64,000 nucleotides of DNA from Methanimicrococcus sp. OttesenSCG-928-J09 (GCA_030266245.1 JAJDHP010000003.1:1-64000); one strand, 5' to 3'. Numbered from the stretch's first letter, positions 10,848 through 21,720 are shown. The notes: a model not told the origin generated them from the sequence alone. Translations and numbers: made by a program.

Positions 10848-12419
10848 ATGATTTTAGATGGCTGGGGCTGGAACCCGAAAGCGGATGGAAATGCAGTTGC
10901 CGCCGCTGATACGCCGAATTTGGATTCCCTTATTGCAAATTATCCGAGCGCGTTCGGCATTACATCCGGCACCGCCGTAGGTCTCCCGGAAGGACAGATG
11001 GGAAATTCTGAAGTCGGTCACTTAAATATCGGCGCCGGTCGAATTGTTTATCAGGATTTGACTTTGATTAATAAGGAAATTGAAGACAAAACGTTCTTTC
11101 AGAATCCGGTTCTTTTGAAAGCGATTTTAAACGCGAAGGAAAATAAAACAGCACTCCATTTGATGGGGTTAGTGTCTTACGGCGGCGTTCACAGTCATAT
11201 CAACCATTTAAAAGCGCTTCTGAAATTCGCGAAAAATGAGGGATTAGAGCGCGTTTATATTCATGCATTTTTAGACGGCAGAGATGTTCCGCCAAAGTCG
11301 GCAATGAGTGATTTGGCTGATCTTCAAAAGTTTACAGAAGATGAAGGGATCGGACAACTCGCAACCGTCGTCGGTCGTTATTATGCGATGGACCGCGATA
11401 AAAGATGGGATCGGGTTGAAACAGCATATGATGCGCTGACACTCGAAAATCCGGCTGAAATCGGAGAGGGAAATGAAGACATCGTTTTAACAAATTCTTG
11501 GAAAAAAGCGCTGTTGTCTTCTTTTGAAAAAGGAGAAACGGATGAATTTGTGAAGCCGATTGTTTTAACGGACGAAACCGGAAAACGAATTGCTGCAATT
11601 GAAGACGGCGATTCTGTTATTTTCTTTAATTTCAGACCTGACCGCGCGCGCCAGCTGACTTACACGTTTACGGAACAGGATTCAAAGATCGGATTTGAAA
11701 GAAAGTTTTTCCCGAAAGTTTATTTTGTCTGCATGACGCAGTACGATGAAGAATTAAAGGTCCCGATTGCGTATCCTCCGAAAGATTTGAAAAACACAAT
11801 CGGTGAATATTTGGCAGCGAACGGCAGAAACCAGCTGAGGATTGCGGAAACGGAAAAATATGCGCATGTCACGTTTTTCTTTAACGGCGGTGTTGAAGAG
11901 CCGAACGTGAATGAAGATCGTGTTTTAATTTCATCGCCGAAAGTGGCAACTTATGATTTAAAACCGGAAATGAGCGCTTTTGAAGTGACGGATGCGCTGA
12001 TTGAAAAGATTGATGAAAATAAGTATGATTTTATTGTTCTTAATTTTGCCAATATGGATATGGTCGGTCACACCGGTATTTTTGAAGCGGCTAAGGCGGC
12101 AGTTGAAGCGGTAGACATTTGTGTTGGGAAACTGACAGAAAAAATTCTGGAAAAAGGCGGCGCTTTGTTTATTACCGCAGATCACGGCAACGCTGAGCAG
12201 ATGGCAGAGTCCGATGGCGAACCATGCACGGCGCACACGACAAATCCGGTTCGAATGATTTACGTTGATAACAAAAACACGGATTTGGCGGCAAGGTCAT
12301 CGAAAAAAATCTTAAGAGATGGCGGCAGGCTTTGCGATATTGCGCCGACACTTTTGGAAATTATGAATATGAAAATTCCGGAAGAGATGACGGGTGAAAC
12401 TCTTTTACAAGATAATTGA
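10848..12419 (+). CDS. gpmI: 2,3-bisphosphoglycerate-independent phosphoglycerate mutase (5' end uncertain)
   Basis: [30 protein letters not shown] motifs; frame is open upstream to 10749 without ATG/GTG/TTG. Confidence 0.95.
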   Translation: MILDGWGWNPKADGNAVAAADTPNLDSLIANYPSAFGITSGTAVGLPEGQMGNSEVGHLNIGAGRIVYQDLTLINKEIEDKTFFQNPVLLKAILNAKENKTALHLMGLVSYGGVHSHINHLKALLKFAKNEGLERVYIHAFLDGRDVPPKSAMSDLADLQKFTEDEGIGQLATVVGRYYAMDRDKRWDRVETAYDALTLENPAEIGEGNEDIVLTNSWKKALLSSFEKGETDEFVKPIVLTDETGKRIAAIEDGDSVIFFNFRPDRARQLTYTFTEQDSKIGFERKFFPKVYFVCMTQYDEELKVPIAYPPKDLKNTIGEYLAANGRNQLRIAETEKYAHVTFFFNGGVEEPNVNEDRVLISSPKVATYDLKPEMSAFEVTDALIEKIDENKYDFIVLNFANMDMVGHTGIFEAAKAAVEAVDICVGKLTEKILEKGGALFITADHGNAEQMAESDGEPCTAHTTNPVRMIYVDNKNTDLAARSSKKILRDGGRLCDIAPTLLEIMNMKIPEEMTGETLLQDN

Positions 12420-12427
12420 AAATAAAT

Positions 12428-12533
12428 GAAACATCGGTTTTGTTAATTTGATGAAAAGCGAACGCCGCTTTTCTTTATTGTAAAGATGAAAAGGGCGTTC
12501 GTTTTTTTGATTTTGAATAAAAAAGGATGTTTC
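12428..12533. repeat. Nested inverted-repeat element, copy 1
   Basis: GAAACATC...GATGTTTC outer arms and GAACGCC...GGCGTTC inner arms. Confidence 0.6.
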
Positions 12534-12687
12534 TGTTAATTTAATCAAAAAAACAAAAACAGTCCCTATAACGATGAGTTCCACGAGCGCAGCGGGTGAA
12601 AGGAAAAGTTGGAGTTTCGTACCCATTATTTGATAAAAAATCAAGTTCCATCATTAAGAAGTTTCACCTGACAGATTTTTTATAGAA

Positions 12688-12937
12688 TTAATAGTCAGAA
12701 TCCGCAATCTCAATTTTGCTCGCTGCCTTGAAACTCCGGTTCAAGTTCGTTCACCACTTTCGCACCGCCCGAATCTCACAAAATCTCATTTTGCGCTCGT
12801 GTTTGGATTTTTCAATCATTCAAACAAACCAAAACATCCATTTTCTTAAAAATCACTCAAATCCGAACTCCGTTTTAACAAAATAAAAAAAGAAGAGGGA
12901 GTTCGGTTTTTATCAAATTGAAGAAAAAAGATGTTTC
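12688..12937. repeat. Nested inverted-repeat element with left flank, copy 2
   Basis: AAACATCC...GATGTTTC outer arms, CGAACTCC...GGAGTTCG inner arms; left flank shared with 46990-47085. Confidence 0.65.
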
Positions 12938-13037
12938 ATTTTTGAGCAAAAAAGAAAAAAAGAACGAAAAATAAAAAAACGAAAACGAGAGTGGATACGG
13001 GATCGGAAAAGAGGCCGGGGTAACTATATGAGGATAA

Positions 13038-13853
13038 TCAAACCCCGATTTGAATCGGATCTGTGATTTTCTTCAATGTTGAAACGGCAGAAAGCGCCGC
13101 CAAATAACTTGTTTTCGGATTTTGCGGCGACGGTTTGTTTTCAATCGTCATTTTCATGTGACCGAAATCGCCGTACACATCTAATTCGTGGGTGTTTTCA
13201 GTTGCTGTCGGGTCTGCAATTATTCGGACAGTTGTTTTATCAAATCCGATTCCGCACAAACTGATCGTAGCACAGACATTCACGTTTTTCGGGAAACCGA
13301 CGACCGCTTCGGCGGCGGGACCTTCAAAAACAAGCATCGGTTCTGTGATTTTTGATAAATCAATATTATTTTCAATCAAATAAGGCGAACCGGCAAGCCC
13401 GGAAATCGGTTTTCGCGTTGTGACGGAAACAGACGAAATTCCTGCTGCCGCCGCTGACTTTAATCCATCGGTTCCGGCAATAGCGCCTGACGGAATATAA
13501 ATTTTGGATCCGGTCTCTGCGGCCGTCTTTTTCAAAGTTTCATAAAAAACAGGATTTTGGAATGCGCCGACACTGAGAACCATCATGTCGATTCCTTTTT
13601 CTGCGGCAGGAAGCGCGTATTTTAAAACGGCATCTTGAGATGCACATTCGATAATCAAATCACAGGATTCAATCATTTCTTCCGGCGTGCATTTTTTCGG
13701 CGCGGCGGATTGAAGCTGTTTTAATACAGCATCTGCCTTTTCATCTGAAAAATCAAAAATGCCGAAAAGGTTGGCGGAAATCGCGCCCGAATCAATAGCC
13801 AGGCAAATTTGAGAGCCGATAAAACCGCAGCCGATAATGCCGATTTGAATCAT
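13038..13853 (-). CDS. nadX: Aspartate dehydrogenase
   Basis: IGIIGCGFIGSQI Rossmann motif, PSGAIAGTDGLK, GFPKNVNVCATISL, DPTATENTHEL signatures. Confidence 0.88.
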   Translation of the reverse strand: MIQIGIIGCGFIGSQICLAIDSGAISANLFGIFDFSDEKADAVLKQLQSAAPKKCTPEEMIESCDLIIECASQDAVLKYALPAAEKGIDMMVLSVGAFQNPVFYETLKKTAAETGSKIYIPSGAIAGTDGLKSAAAAGISSVSVTTRKPISGLAGSPYLIENNIDLSKITEPMLVFEGPAAEAVVGFPKNVNVCATISLCGIGFDKTTVRIIADPTATENTHELDVYGDFGHMKMTIENKPSPQNPKTSYLAALSAVSTLKKITDPIQIGV

Positions 13854-14110
13854 TTTTAAAACATCCTGTTTCCTGATTGTTGTTAATATATTGTTAATAT
13901 GTTGTTAAAGCAAAATAAAACAAAACAATAGAATCAATTTCTGTCGAGTTATTCCTTTTTAATTTTCGTATTCATATGTCTTTTGCTTTATTCAAAACCG
14001 ATATGTTTATAATAAAATCAGCTTTGACTGAAAAATATATAATCCAAAAAACTGATTTTAAGTATTCTAATTCAAAAAAAAGATATAAAAATAAGAGAGG
14101 GCGCAGGAAA

Positions 14111-14971
14111 ATGATATTACAAAAAGAAATCGAACATTTCCTTGAAGAAGATTTAAGAGAAGACGATGTCTCCTGCACGCTCGTTGAAAATAAAAATGTC
14201 AGCGCGATCATTTTTGTCAAAGAAGACTGCGTTGTTTCAGGACTTGAAATCGCGTCAGTGACTCTCGATTATATGAAAATATCATATGTTCAGAAAAAAA
14301 ATCCCGGAGAGAAAGCAAAAGCCGGTGATGTTTTGTTTGAACTCAACGGTGATTCTGTCGCTATTCTGCGCGCCGAGCGCCTTGTTTTAAATTTCCTGTC
14401 ACACTTATCCGGAATCGCAACAAATACCCGCGATTATGTTGATATTGTTGAAACCGCAGGCACCGCGGCAAACATGACTGCACTCGGCTGTAAAAAGACG
14501 CCGAAAATTGCTGCGACCCGCAAAACAACACCGGGAATCCGCAAATATGAGAAGAAAGCGGTTTTAGACGGCGGCGGCGACCCGCATCGCCAAAGTTTGT
14601 CAGACATGGTCATGATTAAAGACAATCATATTGAAATTATGGGCATGGAAAAAGCTTTTGAAGAAGCAAAACGGCAGACGTCTTTCTCTAAGAAAATCGA
14701 AATTGAAGCCGATACAAAAGAGCAGGCGCTCAAAGCAGCTGAAATCGGTGCGGATATTATTCTTTTAGATAATATGACGCCTGAACAGATTTTCGAAGTT
14801 GTCCGCATGCTGGAAGAAAAAAAATTGAGGGAAAAAGTGCTGTTGGAAGCTTCCGGCGGCATTCGTAAGGAAAATCTGGCAGATTACGCAGCAACAGGCA
14901 TAGATGTGATTTCACTCAGCGCAGTTACAAATGAAGCCGGATGGATTGATGTGGGTCTTGATATCATATAA
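14111..14971 (+). CDS. nadC: Nicotinate-nucleotide pyrophosphorylase (carboxylating)
   Basis: TRKTTPGIRKYEKKAVLDGGGDPHRQSLSDMVMIKDNH signature; ATG at 14111. Confidence 0.95.
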   Translation: MILQKEIEHFLEEDLREDDVSCTLVENKNVSAIIFVKEDCVVSGLEIASVTLDYMKISYVQKKNPGEKAKAGDVLFELNGDSVAILRAERLVLNFLSHLSGIATNTRDYVDIVETAGTAANMTALGCKKTPKIAATRKTTPGIRKYEKKAVLDGGGDPHRQSLSDMVMIKDNHIEIMGMEKAFEEAKRQTSFSKKIEIEADTKEQALKAAEIGADIILLDNMTPEQIFEVVRMLEEKKLREKVLLEASGGIRKENLADYAATGIDVISLSAVTNEAGWIDVGLDII

Positions 14972-15205
14972 TAAAACGGTGTCGAAGTCCGCTACTGCGA
15001 TTGTTGAATAATCAAAAATATTAAATAAATGAGAATAATCTTAACATACTTTAAAACTATATTTCAAGGTATAGAGAATATAAATTAAAATCTAAATTTA
15101 AATTTTAAATTAATTCAAATCTAAATTAAAACCTAAATTTTATCCAAGTTTAAACCTAAATTAAAAACGAACAATGAATTATAAAAACAATAGAGGGGAG
15201 TTTCT

Positions 15206-16459
15206 TTGAAAATAATAAAATATAGTGCAGGATTGCTGTTTTTCGCATTATTATTAATAGCTGTCGTGACACCCGCAGCAGCGGCATGGGATACTGTCGA
15301 ATGGTTAGAAGGCAGTGACGGATACATGGTTAACAATGTGATTATTGAAGCCGGTTCAATCGGAATCAGCACCGATGATGACAGCAACAACACTTCCGGA
15401 AATGTCTCTCTCAGTATTTACGAGTGGAAAAATGACAGCTGGACCAGAATCAACGGTACAAAACTGGGATGGAACCAGACAATGAGTTTCAAAGCGGAAG
15501 ACGGTAATTATACTGTGAAAGTTCTTGATTTCAGGGAAGTCGGCAGATATAATGAAGTAAAACTGGAAATCTGGACAAATGCCAATGTCACAAATTCAGG
15601 ATATATTGAAGGCGGTCATAGTAATGCTGAAGGTGCAGGAAAACCGGAATTGGTGATTACAAAAGTCATTACGCCGTCAAGCAATATTTCTGTTGATGAT
15701 ATAATGACTGTTACTGTTTATGTGCATAATAAAGGAAATTACGATGCTAAAAACGTAAATATTGATGATCCTTACACAGAAGGATTTTTGAAATCAAATG
15801 TGTCAATAAACAACACACAAAATCAGACTGTTAATAAAAACACAAACAATACTTACTTGGTTTATCAATTAAAAGCGGTTGAGCCCGGTAAAAAGGACTT
15901 GTCTGTTGTGAGCGTGACTGCGGAAAACAATCTCGGTACAAAATACAATTTTACAGGCAATAAAGTGACGATTGATGTCAGCGATTTAGCCGCATTGACA
16001 TTTACAGCATCTCCGCCGAGCGGAAGTTCGGTAGACTATTACACGCGTACTAAAATTGAAGGAAACATTACAGCCCGCAATATCGGAACAATGCCGGCTC
16101 AGTACATCAGTATTGAATTTGACATTCCTCCGGGTGCAACAGTCAGCGGAAAAGACATTACAGTCAACGGAAACAAAGGAACTGTTTACATTGACCAGAT
16201 TATGCCGAACAACCAAAAAACAATCGAATATGCCCTTTCAGCAACAGAAGAAGGATTTTTTGAAGTAACAATGAGTTATAATTACACCTACAACAACAGT
16301 GCAAAAACCGGTGTAATTCAAAAAGTTTCATACAATTCAATCGGAAGTCAAACGGTTTCAACTCTGCTTGATAATTGGTATGTGCTGCTTATTCCATTGT
16401 TTTTGATTCTCGTTGCGGCCTTGTTCCTTTGGAAACGCCACAGAGAATATAAATTCTAA
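15206..16459 (+). CDS. Secreted/membrane-anchored surface protein with CARDB/DUF11-like repeats
   Basis: N-terminal signal peptide, beta-rich ectodomain, C-terminal TM helix followed by KRHREYKF. Confidence 0.75.
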   Translation: MKIIKYSAGLLFFALLLIAVVTPAAAAWDTVEWLEGSDGYMVNNVIIEAGSIGISTDDDSNNTSGNVSLSIYEWKNDSWTRINGTKLGWNQTMSFKAEDGNYTVKVLDFREVGRYNEVKLEIWTNANVTNSGYIEGGHSNAEGAGKPELVITKVITPSSNISVDDIMTVTVYVHNKGNYDAKNVNIDDPYTEGFLKSNVSINNTQNQTVNKNTNNTYLVYQLKAVEPGKKDLSVVSVTAENNLGTKYNFTGNKVTIDVSDLAALTFTASPPSGSSVDYYTRTKIEGNITARNIGTMPAQYISIEFDIPPGATVSGKDITVNGNKGTVYIDQIMPNNQKTIEYALSATEEGFFEVTMSYNYTYNNSAKTGVIQKVSYNSIGSQTVSTLLDNWYVLLIPLFLILVAALFLWKRHREYKF

Positions 16460-16895
16460 TTTTATTCTACTAATTTTAAGTCGAATATAGCAGTGTTAAT
16501 TAAAAATTAACCTGCCTTCTCTTTTTTTCTCTTTTTTCTCTCTTTTTACACATTTTATTTTCTTCTATTTTATTTTCAACATCATTTTTTTCAATAATTG
16601 TTGAATTATTTTGATGATGATCTGTTTTTATCTTCGCCTCATCTTTTTATAAAATTTCGTCGTTTGCCGACAAAACGGGAGAATCCAAAAACAAAGGGTG
16701 CTGACACCACAAAAGATAAAACAGATACTGAAGAATATAAAGAAGGAAGAACAAATATATATACGAAAATTGATAATGATGAACAACTTAGTTATAAACT
16801 AAAAAACAGAATATAATCATAATTTAAATCGGTAATTTTAATTTATAATTTAAATCGATATACTTTTTAATTTCAGATAATCGGAGGATTTCATT

Positions 16896-18023
16896 TTGCT
16901 TAACGTTTTACTTGTCGGAAACGGCCAATGCGGCAACAGAATTTTAGATGCCGTCAATAAACACGCAATGAACCGCGGCTCAAACGTCAAAGAAGCCGGC
17001 GGCGGTTTTTCCAAATATTTTTCAAAACATAATTACCAGAGCAATGTCCAGACAATTGCAATCAACACGGCGATTAACGATTTGAAAGAAATGAAATTTA
17101 CAAAGGCCAAGGACAGAATTCACATCAAAAACTTACACGGTGTCGGTGCAAACCGTAATATCGGCAAAGAAGTTTTTGAACAGCAGAAAAGCAATATTTT
17201 AAGATCCATTGAAGAACGCGGCAACTTTGACGTGGCTTTCGTTATCACTTCCGCTTCCGGCGGAACGGGATCCTCTTTTACGCCGCCGTTGATTGAAGAA
17301 ATTAAAAAATCTCACAACTTCCCGGTTTACGCGCTCGTTATTTTGCCGTTCAGGGAAGAAGGAACGCTCTACTTACAGAATGCCGCTTTCATGCTCAAGG
17401 AACTCAGAGAAGGTCCGTGTGACGGCATTATTTTAGCCGACAACCAGTATTTGAAATCCATCGGCGGCAATGTTCAGGAAGCTTATGACGGCATCAACAG
17501 CATGATTGCTAAGCGCCTTTTGTTCCTGCTCGACTCTTTGGACAGCGAAATGATGATGGTTACCGACTTGGGTGACTTTAAGACAGTGATGAGCGGCGGT
17601 GCCGGTTTGGCGACAGTCGGTTACTTCAAAGCGGAAAATGAAATGCCGATTCGAACTGTTATTCAGAATTGTTTATCGCCGCGCGGTCTGTTATTTTCAA
17701 CAGATGTCTATAAGGAAGGCGGCCGTGCCATGATTATTTTAAAAGGCGACAAAAAATATCTCAGCATGGAAGAAATTTCAACGGAAGTTGAAAAACTTTC
17801 AGGCGCAATCGGTCACGTTTTCAAAGGTGTTATCGTTGAAAACGGCGGCTTGCCGGAAGCGCTTTGTGTTTTGACGCTCAATTCCGCCGAAGAACTGGAA
17901 TCGCTTTATGAAGGCGCCATTCAGGCAATCGGCATGGAAAAAGATAAAAAAGACCGTGTCAGAAAGAAAAAGGAAATGGAATCGTCTTTTATGACGATTG
18001 ACGGCATGGACCCGGAATACTAA
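16896..18023 (+). CDS. FtsZ/tubulin superfamily GTPase-like protein
   Basis: LLVGNGQCGNRI N-terminus and ASGGTGSSF glycine-rich loop; TTG start. Confidence 0.8.
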   Translation: MLNVLLVGNGQCGNRILDAVNKHAMNRGSNVKEAGGGFSKYFSKHNYQSNVQTIAINTAINDLKEMKFTKAKDRIHIKNLHGVGANRNIGKEVFEQQKSNILRSIEERGNFDVAFVITSASGGTGSSFTPPLIEEIKKSHNFPVYALVILPFREEGTLYLQNAAFMLKELREGPCDGIILADNQYLKSIGGNVQEAYDGINSMIAKRLLFLLDSLDSEMMMVTDLGDFKTVMSGGAGLATVGYFKAENEMPIRTVIQNCLSPRGLLFSTDVYKEGGRAMIILKGDKKYLSMEEISTEVEKLSGAIGHVFKGVIVENGGLPEALCVLTLNSAEELESLYEGAIQAIGMEKDKKDRVRKKKEMESSFMTIDGMDPEY

Positions 18024-18113
18024 TCCGGTTCCCTTTTCATTTTATTTTTTTCTTTGTTGTTTTCTTTTTATTGATTTTTTGTAATTTATCACAAATCGTC
18101 CCTGCTTTTATCG

Positions 18114-18338
18114 TTTTTTCAAAAATGTGTCTGCTCGCGCGTAGCGGCGGCGCTGTTGGGTGTTACTGCGGCGGGAGCCGCAAAAATCGCGAAGCGATTT
18201 TAAATGCAAGTCTCACTCCCACTGCAAACCGGAAACCTGACCCCAATAGGGAACAAACGCCTGATCCAAGCGGGAGTAAACATCTCCCTCTCACTGCTAA
18301 TTAGTTTTGCTTTCGGCAGGTGCATGTAATAAAAAAAG
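18114..18338 (+). repeat. GC-rich dispersed intergenic repeat (long copy)
   Basis: Left end TTTTTTCAAAAATGTGTCTGCTCGCGCG; right end TTAGTTTTGCTTTCGGCAGGTGCATGTAAT. Confidence 0.55.
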
Positions 18339-18371
18339 TTTTAAAAATCAGAATTCGGTTTGAATTGATTT

Positions 18372-18545
18372 CCAAAAAAATGCAGCAGCTCGCGCGCGGC
18401 GGCGGGCTGAGATGTAACGGGGATATAACGGGAATATATTACAGCGGCGAGAGCCGCTAAAATCGCGAAGCGATTTTAAAATGCCGGTCTCATTCCCACT
18501 GCAAACAGAAACGGTCTCCAATCGGAAAAAATATCTGACTACCAT
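18372..18545 (+). repeat. GC-rich dispersed intergenic repeat (second copy, right end diverged)
   Basis: AAAAAAATGCAGCAGCTCGCGCGCGG...GAGAGCCGCTAAAATCGCGAAGCGATTTTAAAATGC...CTCATTCCCACTGCAAAC, shared with the adjacent copy. Confidence 0.5.
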
Positions 18546-18550
18546 TACTA

Positions 18551-19201
18551 TTAAACATCAAGAGTAGAGCAAGCGACTTTTTTTACAATTTCGGCAACTT
18601 TTTTTCCGAGACCCATATGCCCTTTTTCATCATAATGAAGTCCGTCGGTTTCGCTGGCGGGTGCAACCTCTGATGAATCGAGCCAAAGACAGTTGTTTTC
18701 TTCGGCAATCATTTTGACATAATCGGCATACTTTTTCGATTTTTCAATGCAAGCATCGACATCGCCGAAAATTTCCTGAAACGGACTTTTTTCAAAATCT
18801 TTTGTGATTTGAACAGGTGAAATCAGCAGGATTTGAGGCGGAGCGGTCATTCCGGTTGTGTCGGCACGAGCTGTCTGGATGTAGCGCGTCAGATTGCGGG
18901 CGATTCCGAGAGGCGTTGCGCCGTAAGCGAAATCATTCGTTCCGATCATAATAATAATTAAATCCAGCGGCGCATGAGATTTCACACATGGTAAAAAATA
19001 AGAAATGCCGCTGGCTTCCGGTTCAAACGGGAAAGACATGAAGGCGGTTCGACCAACCAGTCCTTCTTCAATGATTTTAAAATCGCTGCCGAGTTCATTC
19101 TGCAAAATTCCGGTCCAACGGATTTCAGGAGGAAAACGTGTCAGCGTTTTCGGATCCATTCCCCAAGTGTTGGAGTCGCCGAAGCATAAAATATTGTACA
19201 T
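18551..19201 (-). CDS. SGNH/GDSL-type hydrolase
   Basis: MYNILCFGDSNTWG block I, GTND block, DGLHYDEKGH C-terminal Asp/His block. Confidence 0.85.
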   Translation of the reverse strand: MYNILCFGDSNTWGMDPKTLTRFPPEIRWTGILQNELGSDFKIIEEGLVGRTAFMSFPFEPEASGISYFLPCVKSHAPLDLIIIMIGTNDFAYGATPLGIARNLTRYIQTARADTTGMTAPPQILLISPVQITKDFEKSPFQEIFGDVDACIEKSKKYADYVKMIAEENNCLWLDSSEVAPASETDGLHYDEKGHMGLGKKVAEIVKKVACSTLDV

Positions 19202-19385
19202 TTTTGTCACCAGTAAAAAAAGGATGTTATTCATTTTAAAAATTGTGACGGATAAAATTCAAAAAAAGAAAAGGAAAAGCAGAGAAATGAAAAGGAGAGT
19301 AAAAAGGGAAAAAGAAAAAGAGAGTAAAAAGGAAAAAAAGAGAGTAAAAAGACGGTTTTCAAAAATAGAAAACCGTTTCTTTTGT

Positions 19386-20963
19386 TTATTTTTGGATAAT
19401 CGGTTCTGCTGAAGTATTCGGTTTGTGATAAATTTTCATCAAATCGCGTATGACATAATTGCCGAATACGAAACTGATTAACATCACAAGGAAGTCGCCG
19501 ATAAGTGCACCGATCCAGATTCCCGGCAAACCCATTTCCATGTAAATGCCTAAGAAGTAAGCAATCGGAACTTCAAAGACGAATGCCCGGATTAATGTGA
19601 GAACCAAAGCGGATGATCCCCTTTTCAATCCCTGAAGCATTGAAGATGTCAGAATGTTTGCCGGCAGGAACATGAAAATCAGGCACATGATCTGAAGGAA
19701 TGATGCGATATCAGCTTGCAGATACGCAGATTCGCCTGTTGCAAAGATACCTGCAATCGGATCTGCGAAGACGAAAACGCAGGCAGCAATCAAGAGTTCT
19801 AATACTAAACCGATTTGGATGCCGAAATAATAAACGGACTTCAGTTTTTTGATATCGCGCCCGCCGAAAGAAACACCGGCCATCGTTGTCATACCTGTTG
19901 CCAGTCCCATCATCGGCATAATACCGATGGAGATGATACGCCAGCCTGTGCTGTAAATAGCAGCGCCGTCAGTTCCGCCGACATTTAAAACGATCGCGTT
20001 TAACAAAACGGTGGAAATTGACATTGTCAGCTGTGAAACCATTGCGGGAATGCCGACAACAATAATGTCGCGGATAATCGGCCATTCGAATTTGAATCCT
20101 TTCAAGCGGATTGTAACGTATGTTTTTTTCTGAACCAGGAGCCAGTAGAGAATCATTGCAGTTGAAATGCTGAATGACAAAACGCTGGCGTAAGCCGCGC
20201 CGTTGACGCCGAGTCCGAGACCCCAGTCAAAGATGAAAATCGGGTCAAGAATCATATTTAAAACGGCACCGACAATCGTTGCAAACATTGTTTTTCGGCT
20301 GTTTCCTTCACTGTTCAGAAGTGAATTTCCGACATTGAGAAGGAAGATGGAGAAGGAACAATAAATGAACGGATTCATATATCCGGCAGTGGTTGCTGCG
20401 AGTGATGCGTCTGCGCCCATCAGCATGAAAATGGGTTCCATAAACGGAATTATCAGCCATGAAATGAAACTCATGATGACGGCAAAGATAATGGCATGTG
20501 TTGCGAATTTGTCCGCGCTTTTTTTGTCCTTAGAACCGATTGCCCTTGAGACAGCGGATCCGGCACCGACACCAATGCCGGTTGCGACTGCCATTAATGC
20601 AATGAAGAACGGAAATGCTAATCCGACTGCGGCCAGCGCTTCTGCGCCGAGACCGGCGACCCAAAATGTGTCGACCAGATTATAAATGGATTCGAAAAAG
20701 AGGGCAATCATGACCGGAATGGAAACTTTGATCATGGCTTTTTTCGGATTTCCGAGAAGATCGGAAACGCCTTTTGTCATTTTCCCGGAATCACCGGAGC
20801 TGTCCGAATCTGACGGCGCTCCGCCGGCATCGGTCATATCTTGGCTTCCTAAGACGGAAGTGTCTGCATCCGATTTGCTCGGCTGCGTCGGAGAGGAGGG
20901 GGACTCTGCCGGTCCCTCGGAAGACAAAAAGTCCTCCGGCTGAGTGTGATTATTTTGATTCAT
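19386..20963 (-). CDS. MATE family efflux transporter with charged/Ser-rich N-terminal extension
   Basis: MATE core from KKAMIKVSIPVMIALFFESIYNLVDTFWVAGLG. Confidence 0.9.
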   Translation of the reverse strand: MNQNNHTQPEDFLSSEGPAESPSSPTQPSKSDADTSVLGSQDMTDAGGAPSDSDSSGDSGKMTKGVSDLLGNPKKAMIKVSIPVMIALFFESIYNLVDTFWVAGLGAEALAAVGLAFPFFIALMAVATGIGVGAGSAVSRAIGSKDKKSADKFATHAIIFAVIMSFISWLIIPFMEPIFMLMGADASLAATTAGYMNPFIYCSFSIFLLNVGNSLLNSEGNSRKTMFATIVGAVLNMILDPIFIFDWGLGLGVNGAAYASVLSFSISTAMILYWLLVQKKTYVTIRLKGFKFEWPIIRDIIVVGIPAMVSQLTMSISTVLLNAIVLNVGGTDGAAIYSTGWRIISIGIMPMMGLATGMTTMAGVSFGGRDIKKLKSVYYFGIQIGLVLELLIAACVFVFADPIAGIFATGESAYLQADIASFLQIMCLIFMFLPANILTSSMLQGLKRGSSALVLTLIRAFVFEVPIAYFLGIYMEMGLPGIWIGALIGDFLVMLISFVFGNYVIRDLMKIYHKPNTSAEPIIQK

Positions 20964-21302
20964 AATTAAACCTCAAATGAGAAAGAAAACGTTTGAAACG
21001 TTCATTTGTTTTTATATTTGAAAACAAAGTCGGAATTTCGAAACGCGGCACAGAGGAACTATAAATGAACAATATAGAAAGAATCTATAGAGAATAAATA
21101 GAGAACGAACCGCAAAAAGAAAAACGAAACGTAAGGCTTTGCTCACCCCAAAACACCCAAGAACTATATATAATTTTGTTCCGCATAAATATGATGCACC
21201 GGCTTTGCGCTTCAAAAATAAATAAGCAAGCGAATACGTCATTCAAAAGAAAATATAGATTGAATTTTCGATTTCAATTATAAAAAGGAGGCGGATTTTT
21301 AC

Positions 21303-21345
21303 AATTTTGAAAAATTGGTGCGGCTCGCGCGCGTGCGGCGGCAGC
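21303..21345 (+). repeat. GC-rich dispersed repeat (left-end fragment)
   Basis: TTTTGAAAAATTGGTGCGGCTCGCGCGCGTGCGGCGG. Confidence 0.5.
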
Positions 21346-21670
21346 AAAAATCGCGTCAGCGATTTTTAAGTAAACACCTCAGCCCATATGGAAACGGAAA
21401 CCTGACTCCAAATGGTAAACTTAAACCTGATTCCAAATGGTAAACTCAAATCTGACTCCAAGTGGTAAACTTAAACCTGATTCCAAATGGTTGCGCCCGG
21501 CGCCTGCCTTCGGCGGCGCAGCCGTAAAAATTGCGAAGCAATTTTTCAGTAAACACCCGATGAAATCTTAGGCGGAGCCATAAAAATTCGCGCAGCGAAT
21601 TTTCATAAACACCGCCCTCCACTGCTGCGGAAAAATCGTGAGCAGCCCGAAGGGCAGCGGAACGATTTTT
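21346..21670. repeat. Hairpin array and 25-bp tandem repeats upstream of tRNA-Thr
   Basis: Perfect hairpins AAAAATCGC..GCGATTTTT, AAAAATTGC..GCAATTTTT, AAAATTCGC..GCGAATTTT; four 25-bp units at 21401-21490. Confidence 0.7.
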
Positions 21671-21720
21671 TTGCGCAAGATTTATTAATCATGAATTGCA
21701 TTTGTGGACTACTTCAAAGC

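Noticed and set aside
16598-16816. 72-aa ORF upstream of the tubulin-like gene
   Set aside because: Low-complexity AT-rich translation without SD or family similarity.
21346-21670. Possible CRISPR array
   Set aside because: Repeats are contiguous or hairpin-like with no uniform repeat-spacer pattern and no cas genes nearby.
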